Assembly: GCA_035274465.1 (NCBI GenBank)
Contig: DATEOF010000195.1
Location: 10,199-74,198 of the forward strand
DNA length: 64,000 nucleotides
Reading direction: 5' to 3'
From: JADGRF01 sp035274465
GTDB taxonomy: Bacteria; Myxococcota_A; Polyangia; Polyangiales; JAFGIB01
Part shown: positions 35,601 to 43,657 of the stretch, piece by piece
How the letters are laid out: every line of letters begins with the position of its first letter
How positions within the stretch are numbered: position 1 is the stretch's first letter
Translations under genes and position numbers: made by a program
The notes under the pieces: generated by a model
Seen by the model: only the letters and a program-made list of their open reading frames with translations
Databases searched by the model: none
Told to the model about the DNA's origin: nothing

Positions 35601-36350
35601 CCCGAGCCCGAGCCAGCGCCCGTTGCAGTGAGCGTCGAGGTAGACGATCAAGCTCGCAAGTCGGAGGTTGTGGTCGCGCGAGGAGCACTGCTGAACGCTG
35701 ACAGCACTGCCGCCGTCGGCGACGACGAGCAACTTGCCACTCGCCCGGTGGGCTCGAAGACCGTGCGCGGTTTGGGACCGCCGAGCGTCCCGCCCGCGGA
35801 ACCCGAGGCTGATCTCGATGCGGTCGGTAGTGACGAGGGCGAGGCGTTTTCGCGACCTTTGCCGAGTCGACTCGATCGCTCCGAGGGCTTGCGGTTGACC
35901 GCGACGTTGTTCGTGCTGGCGGCAGTCGGGTATTTCGGCTGGCAGCAGCTGACGTTGCGCAAGCCGAACGAGCTGCGGCCCGCGCCATTGCAGACCACGA
36001 TCGAGGCGGCGACCGCACCGGTCGAAAAGGTTTCGAGCCCGACCCCAGCCCCAGCCGAGCCGGCGCTACCGAATACGCAGCTCGGTCGCATCTTGCCCTT
36101 CGTGGACAACAGTCGCGGCGTCGAGGTGGCCGAGGATCAGGGGCTCCTGGTGCTCGAGTACCACGGGACCGATCCGGCACCGACCGTGCGCGTGGGCGAG
36201 CGTGAGCTCGGCAAACCACCTCTGGCGGTGGCCCTGCCCGTGGGCAGGCACGAGCTGGTGGTGCGCGCCGGCAAGAGCACCAGTTTTCGCTACTTGATCG
36301 TGCGCGCCGGCGAGACGCGCATCGTGAGCTTACCGCTGGCAGAGCTTTGA
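32700..36350 (+). CDS. Membrane-anchored double-receiver/PATAN regulator with C-terminal PEGA-like domain
   Basis: 1,216-residue protein. Residues ~1-90 are helical, Hpt- or FrzS-like. A long low-complexity Pro/Glu-rich linker follows. A degenerate receiver lies at ~345-485, with the acceptor Asp replaced by Ala (DLVLISAELANQPGADL). A canonical receiver lies at ~580-700 (VLVADDDPAVLW; phospho-acceptor Asp634 in SDILMP; VVLLSWKDD with Lys). A PATAN/DUF4388-type domain is at ~715-860 (LEDFNAWVLLELIAAF, GDKALMQLLGLGMAEFEVS). Near the C-terminus are one transmembrane helix (LRLTATLFVLAAVGYFGWQQL) and a PEGA-like module (PTVRVGERELGKPPLAVALPVGRHELVV). This architecture recalls myxobacterial FrzS/two-component adaptors that link signalling to the envelope. 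No cognate kinase is adjacent. Confidence 0.78.
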   Translation: MAQAANSALFSARLRFVEGLPARAHELSSTAERLARDPHDPEAANVLRRRLHALLASAQVFEEPALSLAVQDLIARLDLAQQSQRPFTSEEIDAVIVVVASLPTYVRPTSLPPPAAYSDVRELRKEEEAVVHELPLPPAAAAENDPILIDLPAGQPDDYTPPVLALGVPRSSAADLRPPPVELSIDVELPPSDAERLAIAELDRALGIEPEDGDRPTLAGDPQLLRSLMEQSRPPRSGDSRPLLQTDRPLLGDSHAPLELPEDEVDVLIDWTALSQGTAESLPPIEPQSFESGVHSATYETTDRPADRVALLPALEPRSLSLPEGVEEDTTDPGLGPPVLLEQTVSGLLPTPQPALVLLCGALEQAPFGRAAEEVPLGCDAELGAGLSPAAAGIELLHAASPDEAVRVLHERSPDLVLISAELANQPGADLVRRLKSDPLTPAASVHLLLPETASDEQPVIDQLGADGVLRLPLTAAALEPLLERAGERRRFGLREGSVDDIAAQIAEEIRRGIAESLREGKQERMRVGDGSELMAAAWSAIGRVRSHLAEQQRERVRLRSDERSSLQPSAAAAAHPAQLLAGCRVLVADDDPAVLWFFVGLLREASATVFQAHNGREALELARRKQPHVIVSDILMPKLDGFGLCRELKRDALLARVPVVLLSWKDDLLQRMRELDAGAAGYLRKEAGSPQILNVVQEVLEPRTRLAAQLRAPGEVRGTLEDFNAWVLLELIAAFRPDAHLVVRDAWSIFEVEVRSGRRLAVTRTAADGSFTRGDKALMQLLGLGMAEFEVSTSSASLRTALSEPLDRALVAAGRRLSALIDAVSDARLLRVSLIAFDDEVLQSLSQGASEQMNEIVALFRTGNATAESVLRDGKFAAEELERDLRQLARVLAITGVWSADGEDLVAAAQKERETPQLTLLTSSVPPRREVGDRDTPVVPIVPVKFERADATLVGIGRSTEDSSPTPEPEPAPVAVSVEVDDQARKSEVVVARGALLNADSTAAVGDDEQLATRPVGSKTVRGLGPPSVPPAEPEADLDAVGSDEGEAFSRPLPSRLDRSEGLRLTATLFVLAAVGYFGWQQLTLRKPNELRPAPLQTTIEAATAPVEKVSSPTPAPAEPALPNTQLGRILPFVDNSRGVEVAEDQGLLVLEYHGTDPAPTVRVGERELGKPPLAVALPVGRHELVVRAGKSTSFRYLIVRAGETRIVSLPLAEL

Positions 36351-36534
36351 ATTCGCGCACCGGCGATCGCTAGTGATTCCGCGCCTGCGCGCTCCGCGCC
36401 GCCGCCATGAGCTGCATACGCCGGCAAAACACCGCGAGATCTTCCTGTCCCAGGTTTTGAAGCGGGCCAGGTCTGCCGCGTGGGCTATACTCGCGGCCGC
36501 GCGGCGACACGAGAGAGCTGGATACGGAGGACGT

Positions 36535-38868
36535 ATGGGTCGATACCTGGTTTGCGCTTGGGTGTGTGCGGGTTTGCTGGTCCTGGGCTGTTCCAAGACC
36601 GAGCCACAAAAGAACCTGGAGCAGAACGTGGCGACCGCCGTCGCTCCTGCCACGGCCGCCCAACCCGCCGCCCCAGCCGATGCTCCAGCGGCAGAGACGC
36701 CGCAGGCAGCGCCGGATCCCAGGAACGCGCACCTCAACCTCCAGAACCTGGTGCACCTGGCCGACTTCGAGCGCGGCGGCCTGTTCATCGACTTCGGTAC
36801 ACCCGCGCGCGCCAAGTACACCGTCGGCCAGTGGAAGACGGGCTGGGGCAAGGACAGCAAGGCCGGCGAGACCACGTTCACCAACGCCGCTTCTGCGAGC
36901 ACGCGCGTGTATCTGCCGCTGCGGGGCAACGAGGCCGTCGCGCTTCGTCTCCGGCTCAAGCCGATCGGCACCGGCATGCTGCAGATCTACGCCAACAACA
37001 CCGCGTTGCCGGCGATCAAGCTCGACAAGGGCCCCGACTGGGCGGAGTACGAAGTGAAGGTGCCCGCGGAAGCGACGCGCGCGGGCGAGAACAACCTCAA
37101 CATGCGCTGGGGCGGCGTGAAGCAGGTCGACGGCGAGGACGTCGCTGCGGCCGTCGACTGGATGCGCGTGTTGCCCGCTGCGGCGACCGAGGCGCCCGCG
37201 CCGGTGCCGTATTCGGCGCTGGTCGCCGACGCCACGGTCGGAGGTCAGAAGCGTGCGGCGATCAGCCTGCCGGCGGGCTCGAGCCTGAGCTACTACCTCG
37301 AGATCCCGAAGGGCGCGAAGCTCAGCCTGCGCGCAGGTGCGACCGAGACCAGCGGGAATGCGACGGTGCGCATCACGCCGGAAGGCGGCAAGAGCAAGGA
37401 GCTCTGGAAGGCTGCGCTCGGCGCGAAGTGGCAAGATCAAGTCTTGCCGCTCGAAGCGTACGCAGGTTCGGTCGTCAAGCTCGACCTGGTGGCCGACGGA
37501 GGCAACGTCGCCTTCAGCTCGCCGACGATCATGATCGCGCAGCCCAACACCGTCGAGGTCAAGACGCAGGCCAAGAGCGTGGTCGTGCTGCTCATCGACA
37601 CGCTGCGCGCCGATCGCCTACGCGCGTATGACAAGAGTAGTCGTGTGACGACGCCGGTGCTCGACGCGTTCGCGGCCGAAGCCGCGGTGCTCGAGAACGC
37701 TCAGTCGCCCGAGAACTGGACCAAGCCCTCGGTGGCCTCGGTGCTGACCGGCCTGTATCCGATGTCGCACGGTACCAAGGAGAGCGAGGCGGTGCTGGCG
37801 GACAAGGCGCTGATGGTCAGCGAGGTGTTCAAGCAGAACGGCTTTGCCACTGCCTCGTTCATCGCCAACGGCTACGTCTCGGACAAGTTCGGCTTCAACC
37901 AGGGCTGGGACTTCTACACCAACTACATCCGCGAGAACAAATCGACCAAGGCGGAGCTGGTGTTCAAGGACGCTGCGGACTGGGTCGCGAAGAACAAGGA
38001 CAAGCGCTTCTTCCTGTACGTGCACACGATCGATCCGCACGTGCCGTACGATCCGCCGTCCGAGTTCTTGAAGATGTACGAGACCGAAGCCTACAGCGGC
38101 AAGGTCACGCCGCGCGCGACGCCTGACATGCTGGAGAAGGCCAAGCGCGTGCCGCCGAAGGTCACGTTCGACGACGCCGACCGCGCGCACCTCGCGGCGC
38201 TGTACGACGGCGAGATCAGCTACCACGACCACTATCTGGGCGTGTTCATCGATCGGCTGAAGAAGCTGGGCATCTACGACCAGCTGGTGTTCGTGGTCAC
38301 CGCGGATCACGGCGAAGAGTTCTACGACCACGGCAGCTACGGTCACGGCCACTCGGTGTACCAGGAGCTGCTGCACGTCCCGTTCATCGTGCGCTGGCCC
38401 GGCACGGTGGGTCCGCAGCGCGTGTCCAACACGGTCAGCACGGTCGACGTCTCGCCCACCATCCTCTCGGCCAGCGGCATCCCGGTGCCCGAGGTCATGG
38501 AAGGCACGGATCGAATCCCGCAGCTGATAGGCGCGCTGCCCGGTGCGCCCGCCGCGGCGTTCAGTGATTTTCTCGACGACCGCCGCGTGGTCAGGGCAGG
38601 GCGCTGGAAGTTGATCCTGCGCGGACTGATCCCCACGTTCTTCGACCTCAAGACCGACCCCGGCGAGAAGACCGAGCTCGAGCTGAAGTCGCACCCCATC
38701 GCCCTGCGCTACTGCCGGATCCTGCTCGGCCAGTTCCTGGGTACCCGGGACCGGGGCGACTGGGTATCTGCCGTGCCGAAAGGCAAGTCTGTGGAGCTGA
38801 AGAGCGAAGCTGCCGACATGGACGATGCCACGAAGGCCGGTCTGAAGGCCCTGGGCTACGCCAATTAG
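36535..38868 (+). CDS. Sulfatase-fold (alkaline phosphatase superfamily) lipoprotein with Thr nucleophile
   Basis: 777-residue lipoprotein (LLVLGC lipobox) with an N-terminal beta-rich domain (~residues 55-340) and a C-terminal alkaline-phosphatase-superfamily domain. Metal-site motifs: VVVLLIDTLRADRL, HTIDPHVPYD, VVTADHGEEFYDHG. At the position of the formylglycine precursor (C/SxPSR), the sequence is WTKPSVASVLTG, with Thr396 as candidate nucleophile. Formylglycine sulfatase chemistry is therefore unlikely; LtaS/phosphoethanolamine-transferase-type or phosphodiesterase chemistry is more plausible. GGAGG four bases before the ATG at 36535 supports the start. A hairpin terminator follows. Confidence 0.8.
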   Translation: MGRYLVCAWVCAGLLVLGCSKTEPQKNLEQNVATAVAPATAAQPAAPADAPAAETPQAAPDPRNAHLNLQNLVHLADFERGGLFIDFGTPARAKYTVGQWKTGWGKDSKAGETTFTNAASASTRVYLPLRGNEAVALRLRLKPIGTGMLQIYANNTALPAIKLDKGPDWAEYEVKVPAEATRAGENNLNMRWGGVKQVDGEDVAAAVDWMRVLPAAATEAPAPVPYSALVADATVGGQKRAAISLPAGSSLSYYLEIPKGAKLSLRAGATETSGNATVRITPEGGKSKELWKAALGAKWQDQVLPLEAYAGSVVKLDLVADGGNVAFSSPTIMIAQPNTVEVKTQAKSVVVLLIDTLRADRLRAYDKSSRVTTPVLDAFAAEAAVLENAQSPENWTKPSVASVLTGLYPMSHGTKESEAVLADKALMVSEVFKQNGFATASFIANGYVSDKFGFNQGWDFYTNYIRENKSTKAELVFKDAADWVAKNKDKRFFLYVHTIDPHVPYDPPSEFLKMYETEAYSGKVTPRATPDMLEKAKRVPPKVTFDDADRAHLAALYDGEISYHDHYLGVFIDRLKKLGIYDQLVFVVTADHGEEFYDHGSYGHGHSVYQELLHVPFIVRWPGTVGPQRVSNTVSTVDVSPTILSASGIPVPEVMEGTDRIPQLIGALPGAPAAAFSDFLDDRRVVRAGRWKLILRGLIPTFFDLKTDPGEKTELELKSHPIALRYCRILLGQFLGTRDRGDWVSAVPKGKSVELKSEAADMDDATKAGLKALGYAN

Positions 38869-38884
38869 TGCCGACCAGGAGTGG

Positions 38885-38920
38885 GCGGGTGTGGTGTCCC
38901 CACCCGCTCGACCGTCTTTT
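38885..38920 (+). terminator. Rho-independent-like terminator after the sulfatase-fold gene
   Basis: Seven-base stem GCGGGTG / CACCCGC (38885-38891 and 38901-38907) with a short loop, followed after nine bases by TTTT. It lies between the sulfatase-fold gene and the AMIN gene. Confidence 0.6.
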
Positions 38921-38946
38921 GCGCCCCGGCCGCACGCTCGCGTAAC

Positions 38947-39765
38947 ATGGTTTGCATGTTGCGCGCATCAGCAGGTTGGAGTTGGGCGTTCGGGATACTC
39001 GCGGCGGCCAGCGTAGTTCGAGCAGAAGAAGGGGACGGGCCTGACGCCGTCAACACCACGGAGAGCATCAGCGCCGGAGCGGATTACGACATCCGCCAGG
39101 CGGCGCGCGGCAGCATCGTGCGCGATGAACCGCTGGCAGTGCCAACCGACGGGCACCCGCTGGGTTCCTACGCCGGCGTCGTCCCGGGCAACTCGAGCGC
39201 CCCCCCCGTCCAGGCCCCAAAGACGGAGACCAAGCCGCTGATCACCTGGCCGGGCTTCCAGATGCGCCAGGACGGAACCTCACGCGTCTTCATCCAATCC
39301 ACCGGCGCGCTCACCCCGCAGCCATCAGCTGCACCGGCCAAATTCAGCGTGTATCTGCCCGGCGCCAAGGTCGCCGGCAATACCAACCGTTTGCCGCTCG
39401 AGACGCGCTTCTTCAACACACCCGTCGCGCGCGTGAACATCGACGTGCAGAAAGAGGGCGTAACGCTCGTGCTCGACATGCGAGCGGACATCTCGCCGGT
39501 GGTGTCGAGCGAACGCGGCCCGACGGGCTACTACTTCCTCTATATCGATCTGCCCAAGGGCCAGTACGTGCAGACCCCGCCGCCAGCGGCCGATGCGCCG
39601 CCGTCGCCGGGCGCCCAGCCGAAGCACCTGGATTCGGCGCCTGCGAAGGCGAGCGTGGAGGGCTCCGCGTCGGTGCAGACCAAGGCATCGGCGAGCTCGT
39701 CGCAGAATCAAGTGAAGGCCTCGGGCAAGGCCGACGCGAAGGGCGGCATCAAGCTCGGCCTGTAG
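38947..39765 (+). CDS. AMIN-domain secreted protein
   Basis: 272-residue exported protein. The signal sequence (SWAFGILAAASVVRAEEG) is followed by a polar stretch. An AMIN-like domain (~residues 125-200) then reads RVFIQSTGAL, KFSVYLPGAKVAGNTNRLPLETRFFNTPVARVNID, TLVLDMRADI, similar to the peptidoglycan-binding AMIN domains of PilQ and AmiC. The tail is Pro/Ala/Ser-rich. Start is ATG 38947 or ATG 38956, both directly before the signal. No PilQ secretin domain follows, so it may be an accessory envelope protein. Function otherwise unknown. Confidence 0.72.
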   Translation: MVCMLRASAGWSWAFGILAAASVVRAEEGDGPDAVNTTESISAGADYDIRQAARGSIVRDEPLAVPTDGHPLGSYAGVVPGNSSAPPVQAPKTETKPLITWPGFQMRQDGTSRVFIQSTGALTPQPSAAPAKFSVYLPGAKVAGNTNRLPLETRFFNTPVARVNIDVQKEGVTLVLDMRADISPVVSSERGPTGYYFLYIDLPKGQYVQTPPPAADAPPSPGAQPKHLDSAPAKASVEGSASVQTKASASSSQNQVKASGKADAKGGIKLGL

Positions 39766-39771
39766 GCTTGG

Positions 39772-40962
39772 TTACTTCCGGATGTTCCGACCGCGGCTGA
39801 GCTGCTGCATGGACTGCGTCAGCCCCTCGAGCGTGAGCGGGTACATGTCGAAGACCTGCCGCACGGCCTGGATGGTGTTGCCGTCCCAGTAGGTCGGCGG
39901 CTCCGGGTTGAGCCAGATGCTGCTCTTGAAGTGTTGTTGCAGCAGCGTCAGCCAGGCGATGCCGGGAAGCGCGTTGCTGTCGTTGATGCCGATCGCTCCG
40001 CCCTGGCGCATCAGCTCGTACGGCGCCATCAGCGCGTCGCCGACCATGATCAGCTTGTAGTGGCGCCCGCACTCGTGCAGCAGGTCCTGCACCCAGACCG
40101 GGTCGTCGAAGCGTTCGGTCTTGTACACGCGGCCGTACACGCAATTGTGGAAGTAGTACGTGCGTAGCTCTTTCCAGTGCGTGGCCTTCTTGGTCGCGCT
40201 GAACAGGCGGTTCATCAGATCGACGTACGGATCCATCGATCCGCCGACGTCCATCATCAGGATCACGCGGGTGTTGGGCCGGATCGGGGGCCGCACCACG
40301 ACCTCGAGCTCGCCCGCGTTGTTCGCGGTCTTGTCGATCGTACCGTCGAGATCCAGTTCTTCGTCGCCGCCTTCGCGGTGCCACATGCGCAGCCGGCGCA
40401 GCGCCATCTCCATCTGTCGCACGTCGAGCGCGAGATCCGAGCGGTACGGGCGGTACTTGCGTGCATCGGCGACCTGCACGGCTGACTTGTTGCCGCCGGC
40501 GCCGCCCACGCGCACACCTTCCTTGCCTTCGCCCTGGCGGCCGAACGGGGACGTGCCCGCCGTGCCGACCCAGCGGTTGCCGCGATCATGCCGCTCGCGC
40601 TGCTCGTTCATGCGCTCTTCGAACAGGCGCTTGAGCTCTTCGATGTCGAGCTCCTCGAGCAGCTTGCGCTCCTCGGGCGTCAGATCTTCGGGCCGCAGCT
40701 TGGCGTCTTTCAACCACTGCATCAGCTCTTCCTTGAGCTGCAGGTGCTTGCCCTCCACGCCGCGGAATTCGGCGAGGAACGCCTGATCGAACGCGTCGAG
40801 GTGGCCTTCGTTGTGAACGCAGAGCGCGCGCGCGGTGTAGTAGAAGCCGTCGAGCGACGAGTCGTGCAGCCCGATGACCATCGCCTTGGCCAGCGCGAGC
40901 GCCTCCTGCGTGCCCACCGGCACTCCGTGCTGTCGCAAGCGGTAGAGGAATGGAACGAACAT
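39772..40962 (-). CDS. CoxE-like VWA domain protein
   Basis: 396-residue protein of the VWA containing CoxE-like family, partner of MoxR AAA+ ATPases in metallo-enzyme or complex maturation systems. An N-terminal helical part (EALALAKAMVIGL, ALCVHNEGHLDAFDQAF) is followed by a charged helical stretch (RPEDLTPEERKLLEELDIEELKRLFEERMNE) and a VWA domain beginning at RVILMMDVGGSMDPYVDLM (~residues 231-249). The MIDAS reads DVGGS (Asp237-Ser241), so the usual first Ser is Gly. It is directly downstream of the moxR gene (9 bp between the moxR stop and this start), so the two form an operon. Confidence 0.85.
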   Translation of the reverse strand: MFVPFLYRLRQHGVPVGTQEALALAKAMVIGLHDSSLDGFYYTARALCVHNEGHLDAFDQAFLAEFRGVEGKHLQLKEELMQWLKDAKLRPEDLTPEERKLLEELDIEELKRLFEERMNEQRERHDRGNRWVGTAGTSPFGRQGEGKEGVRVGGAGGNKSAVQVADARKYRPYRSDLALDVRQMEMALRRLRMWHREGGDEELDLDGTIDKTANNAGELEVVVRPPIRPNTRVILMMDVGGSMDPYVDLMNRLFSATKKATHWKELRTYYFHNCVYGRVYKTERFDDPVWVQDLLHECGRHYKLIMVGDALMAPYELMRQGGAIGINDSNALPGIAWLTLLQQHFKSSIWLNPEPPTYWDGNTIQAVRQVFDMYPLTLEGLTQSMQQLSRGRNIRK

Positions 40963-40970
40963 GGCTCAGA

Positions 40971-41810
40971 TCATGAGCGCCAGCGCGAGCCGCCGGCAAG
41001 CTGATCGGCGTAGGCCACGAGATCCTGCTCCTTCTTGAGCAGCGTGCCCAGGAACGGCAGGTTCTTGTCGAGCTTGATGTCCTTCACGCCCATGGTCTTG
41101 AGCATGTGGATCCAGTCCACCAATTCACTGGTGCTGGGACGCTTGCGCAGGCGCTGCATGTTGCGGATCTTGTAGAACGCGTCCATCGCCTGAGCGGCCA
41201 CGTTCTCGTCCAGGCGCGGGTGATGCACCTCGACGATGCGCCCCATCAGATCCTTGTCCGGGAAGTCGATGAAGTGGAACACGCAGCGTCGCAAGAACGC
41301 ATCCGGCAGTTCCTTCTCCGCGTTGCTGGTGATGATCACCACGGGGCGCTGCTTGGCGACGACCTCTTCGTTGGTCTCGACGATGCGGAAGCGCATCTTG
41401 TCGAGCTCGTGGAGCAGGTCGTTCGGGAACTCGATGTCGGCCTTGTCGACCTCGTCGATCAACAGCACCACCCGCTTCTCCGAAGCAAACGACCGGCCGA
41501 GCGGCCCGAGCTTGATGTAGCGCTTGATGTCACGCACGTCGCCATCGCCGAAGCGCGAATCGTAGAGGCGCTGTACCGTGTCGTACGTGTACAAGCCTTC
41601 TTGCGCCCGCGTCGTGCTCTTCACGTGCCAGGTCAACAGCTCGAGCCCGAGTGCCTCGGAAACAGCCTCCGCGAGCAGCGTCTTACCGGTGCCCGGCTCG
41701 CCGCGGACCAACAAGGGCTTCTGCAGCGCCAACGCACAATCTACTGCGGCTTCCAGGGCTTCGTTGGTTAGGTAGGATGCGGTTCCCTTGAAACGAGTCG
41801 GCATATCCAT
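40971..41810 (-). CDS. MoxR family AAA+ ATPase
   Basis: 279-residue AAA+ ATPase. Walker A is LLVRGEPGTGKTLLAEAV, Walker B is VVLLIDEVDKADIEFPNDLL, sensor 1 TSNAEKELPDAFLRRCVF, with the MoxR-specific EGLYTYDTVQRLYDSRFGD. Together with the VWA gene downstream it forms the usual MoxR/VWA pair, which acts as a chaperone-like module. The start is ATG 41810; an earlier in-frame ATG at 41885 adds a basic leader. It is divergent from the lipoprotein gene. Confidence 0.92.
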   Translation of the reverse strand: MDMPTRFKGTASYLTNEALEAAVDCALALQKPLLVRGEPGTGKTLLAEAVSEALGLELLTWHVKSTTRAQEGLYTYDTVQRLYDSRFGDGDVRDIKRYIKLGPLGRSFASEKRVVLLIDEVDKADIEFPNDLLHELDKMRFRIVETNEEVVAKQRPVVIITSNAEKELPDAFLRRCVFHFIDFPDKDLMGRIVEVHHPRLDENVAAQAMDAFYKIRNMQRLRKRPSTSELVDWIHMLKTMGVKDIKLDKNLPFLGTLLKKEQDLVAYADQLAGGSRWRS

Positions 41811-41865
41811 GGGCGATGACTGTCCTTTAGAACGCTTCGAGCGCTGTCGCCCATTCGAGCGGGGA

Positions 41866-42900
41866 ATGCGCCGATCGAAGTCCATCTACAATGGGCGCGT
41901 CAGGGGCGCTACTGCGCACGGGTCGAATTCCCCCTGCATCCGCGCATGTTACGCCTGTGGCGCCGCGGGTGTATGGGCCAAGGTACTCGGCGGTTTGTCG
42001 TTGGTTACTTGTTTGTATGTTGTTGGTTGTTCCGCAGAATCCAAGCTCCGCAAAGCGGGCAAGACTCCCTACGTGCGCTGCGTGGCTGGTCCGGTACCTG
42101 AAGCGCGCACGCTGCGGGCGGGTCCGTGGACGTTCGTGATCGAGCAGCGAATTTTGCGAGTGGAGGGGCCCGCGCGGCCGATGCGCGTGGCCGCGTTGTC
42201 GGCGCCGGGCTTCAGCGGCGCGCCGGGTTCGGACGCGTTGGCCCGAGTGCGCGCGGCGGAGGCAGACCTGCTGATCTTGCTCGGCGGGGTGGGCGAAGGT
42301 GCGACCGCGGCCACGGCCACGATCCAGGCGCTCGCCAGCCTGTCGACCCCCAGCTTGATCGTGCTCGGGGGCCGCGACACCTGGGCGGCCCATGAAAAGG
42401 CGTTCGAGGACTTGCCGGCCGCGGCTCGCATCATCGATGGTACGGTTCTGCGCGGCATCCGTATCGGCTCGAATACCTTCGTGCCCCTGCCGGGCGCCGA
42501 GCTGGGCAGGTACGCGGTCCAGGACGCGGCCTGTGGCTTCGACCGAGAGGACCTCGAGGCCGCAGCGCAGGAGCTCGGCCCGGCACGACCGGGCGAAACG
42601 CGTTGGCTTTTGAGCTGGCAGGCGCCCGCCAAGCTAGGCGGAGCGGAGGGCCCCCAGAGCGCTACAGGCATTCCCCTGGGCAGCGCGCTGGTCGCCAGCT
42701 TCGGCGAGAAAGTCGGCGCCCGCGGCGGCCTCTACGCCTGGCCCAACGACGAGGTGGCGCTTCCGGCCGGCGGCAACCTGGGGCTGACGGCTGTCCCCCG
42801 CCTGTTCGGCCCTCGCCGAGAGACCACGAGCGGCGCGCTCGCGAGCAACGCCCTGCTCCTGCTCGAAGTCGGTGCAAATGGCGTAAATGTCGTCATGTGA
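41866..42900 (+). CDS. Lipoprotein, possible phosphoesterase-like fold (start uncertain)
   Basis: Lipoprotein-like protein of unknown function. The lipobox is LYVVGC, followed by about 285 residues. RPMRVAALSAPGFSGAP, LLILLGGVGEG and LIVLGGRDTWAAHEKAFEDLP recall calcineurin-type metallophosphoesterases, but the canonical DxH and GNHE metal motifs are missing. If it has that fold, it is probably inactive or binds a ligand. The start is unclear: ATG 41866 gives a long hydrophilic leader, and no ATG/GTG lies closer to the hydrophobic segment except TTG codons. The stretch encoding the signal helix (about 41970-42045) is unusually T-rich for this genome. Confidence 0.6.
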   Translation: MRRSKSIYNGRVRGATAHGSNSPCIRACYACGAAGVWAKVLGGLSLVTCLYVVGCSAESKLRKAGKTPYVRCVAGPVPEARTLRAGPWTFVIEQRILRVEGPARPMRVAALSAPGFSGAPGSDALARVRAAEADLLILLGGVGEGATAATATIQALASLSTPSLIVLGGRDTWAAHEKAFEDLPAAARIIDGTVLRGIRIGSNTFVPLPGAELGRYAVQDAACGFDREDLEAAAQELGPARPGETRWLLSWQAPAKLGGAEGPQSATGIPLGSALVASFGEKVGARGGLYAWPNDEVALPAGGNLGLTAVPRLFGPRRETTSGALASNALLLLEVGANGVNVVM

Positions 42901-42910
42901 CGGCCAACCG

Positions 42911-42974
42911 GGAGCCGCCGCGCAGCGCCGGCGACCGATAGTCATAGGAAGGGTCGCGCCCGTGGGCGCGAGCC
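42911..42974 (-). repeat. Coding palindromic repeat, copy C (intergenic)
   Basis: 64-bp copy, inverse orientation relative to copy A, ten bases after the stop of the lipoprotein gene. It is one base shorter than the three coding copies (loop CACG in place of TGATG). It lies just upstream of the promoter of the yceD-rpmF-fab genes. Not part of any protein frame. Confidence 0.85.
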
Positions 42975-42985
42975 TTGCGGGTGCG

Positions 42986-43014
42986 TTGACTTCGCCGGGG
43001 GCGCATACCATAGT
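42986..43014 (+). promoter_or_regulatory. Sigma-70-type promoter for yceD-rpmF-fab genes
   Basis: TTGACT (42986-42991), 17-base spacer, CATAGT (43009-43014); 5/6 and 4/6 consensus matches. The leader between here and the yceD start (43069) contains hairpins CCCC-TTTTA-GGGG (43020-43032) and TTCGC...GCGAA, possible control points for the ribosomal-protein operon (inference). Confidence 0.55.
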
Positions 43015-43068
43015 CCGCACCCCTTTTAGGGGCGGGTTTCGCGCGCTTGTGCGAAGCCGCCGCGGGCC

Positions 43069-43653
43069 ATGTCCGAGTTTTCGCTGCTGATCCACGACAT
43101 CGATGAGAGCGGCAAGAGTTACGAGTTCGAGCTGACGCCGAGTTGGCTCGAGACCACTCTGGCCGATGCTCAGCTGCGTCCGGATCCGAATGCGCCGCAG
43201 GGCTCGTTGCGCGTGCACGCGCAAAAGAATGACCCAGACGAGTATCTGGTGGACGGCCACGTGCAGGCCGCGCTGGTCACGGAGTGCGGACGCTGCCTCG
43301 GTGTCGCGACCGTGCCGGTCGATACGCGCTTCACGTCATTGTTCAGCCGCGGCGCAGGCCAAGCCGGGTCCGAGGGCTCGGGCGCGGAGCACGAGCTCGA
43401 CGACGAAGATGACGACGAGCTGTCGCGCGAGACGTTCAGCGGCAACGCCATCGTGCTGGACCCGCTGATCCGCGAGTACCTCGTGCTCGAGGTCCCCATG
43501 CAACCACTTTGCTCGCCGGACTGTAAGGGCATCGCCGTGCCCAAGCACGTGCGTCCGCCCGAAGATGTCTTCGGTCCGAGCGATGCCAAGGTCGATCCCA
43601 GGCTTGCGCCTTTGCTACGACTGCGAGACAAAATCCCGCCCAACAAGGAGTGA
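43069..43653 (+). CDS. yceD: DUF177/YceD family protein
   Basis: 194-residue member of the YceD/DUF177 family, which supports 23S rRNA accumulation and is almost always encoded just before rpmF, as here. The two cysteine pairs CGRC and CSPDC bracket an acidic Glu/Asp-rich segment typical of the family; they may bind zinc. The start is the ATG at 43069 after the leader. Its stop region contains the AAGGAG ribosome binding site for rpmF. Expression is expected to be co-regulated with L32. Confidence 0.9.
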   Translation: MSEFSLLIHDIDESGKSYEFELTPSWLETTLADAQLRPDPNAPQGSLRVHAQKNDPDEYLVDGHVQAALVTECGRCLGVATVPVDTRFTSLFSRGAGQAGSEGSGAEHELDDEDDDELSRETFSGNAIVLDPLIREYLVLEVPMQPLCSPDCKGIAVPKHVRPPEDVFGPSDAKVDPRLAPLLRLRDKIPPNKE

Positions 43654-43657
43654 CACG

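Noticed and set aside
36486..36491. TATACT as a -10 box for the sulfatase-fold gene
   Set aside because: The nearest TTGAAG lies 23 bases upstream, too far for a standard promoter; not strong enough to list.
36330..36977. Minus-strand frame of 215 residues at the start of the sulfatase-fold gene
   Set aside because: Shadow of a gene with a lipobox, ribosome binding site and catalytic motifs on the plus strand.
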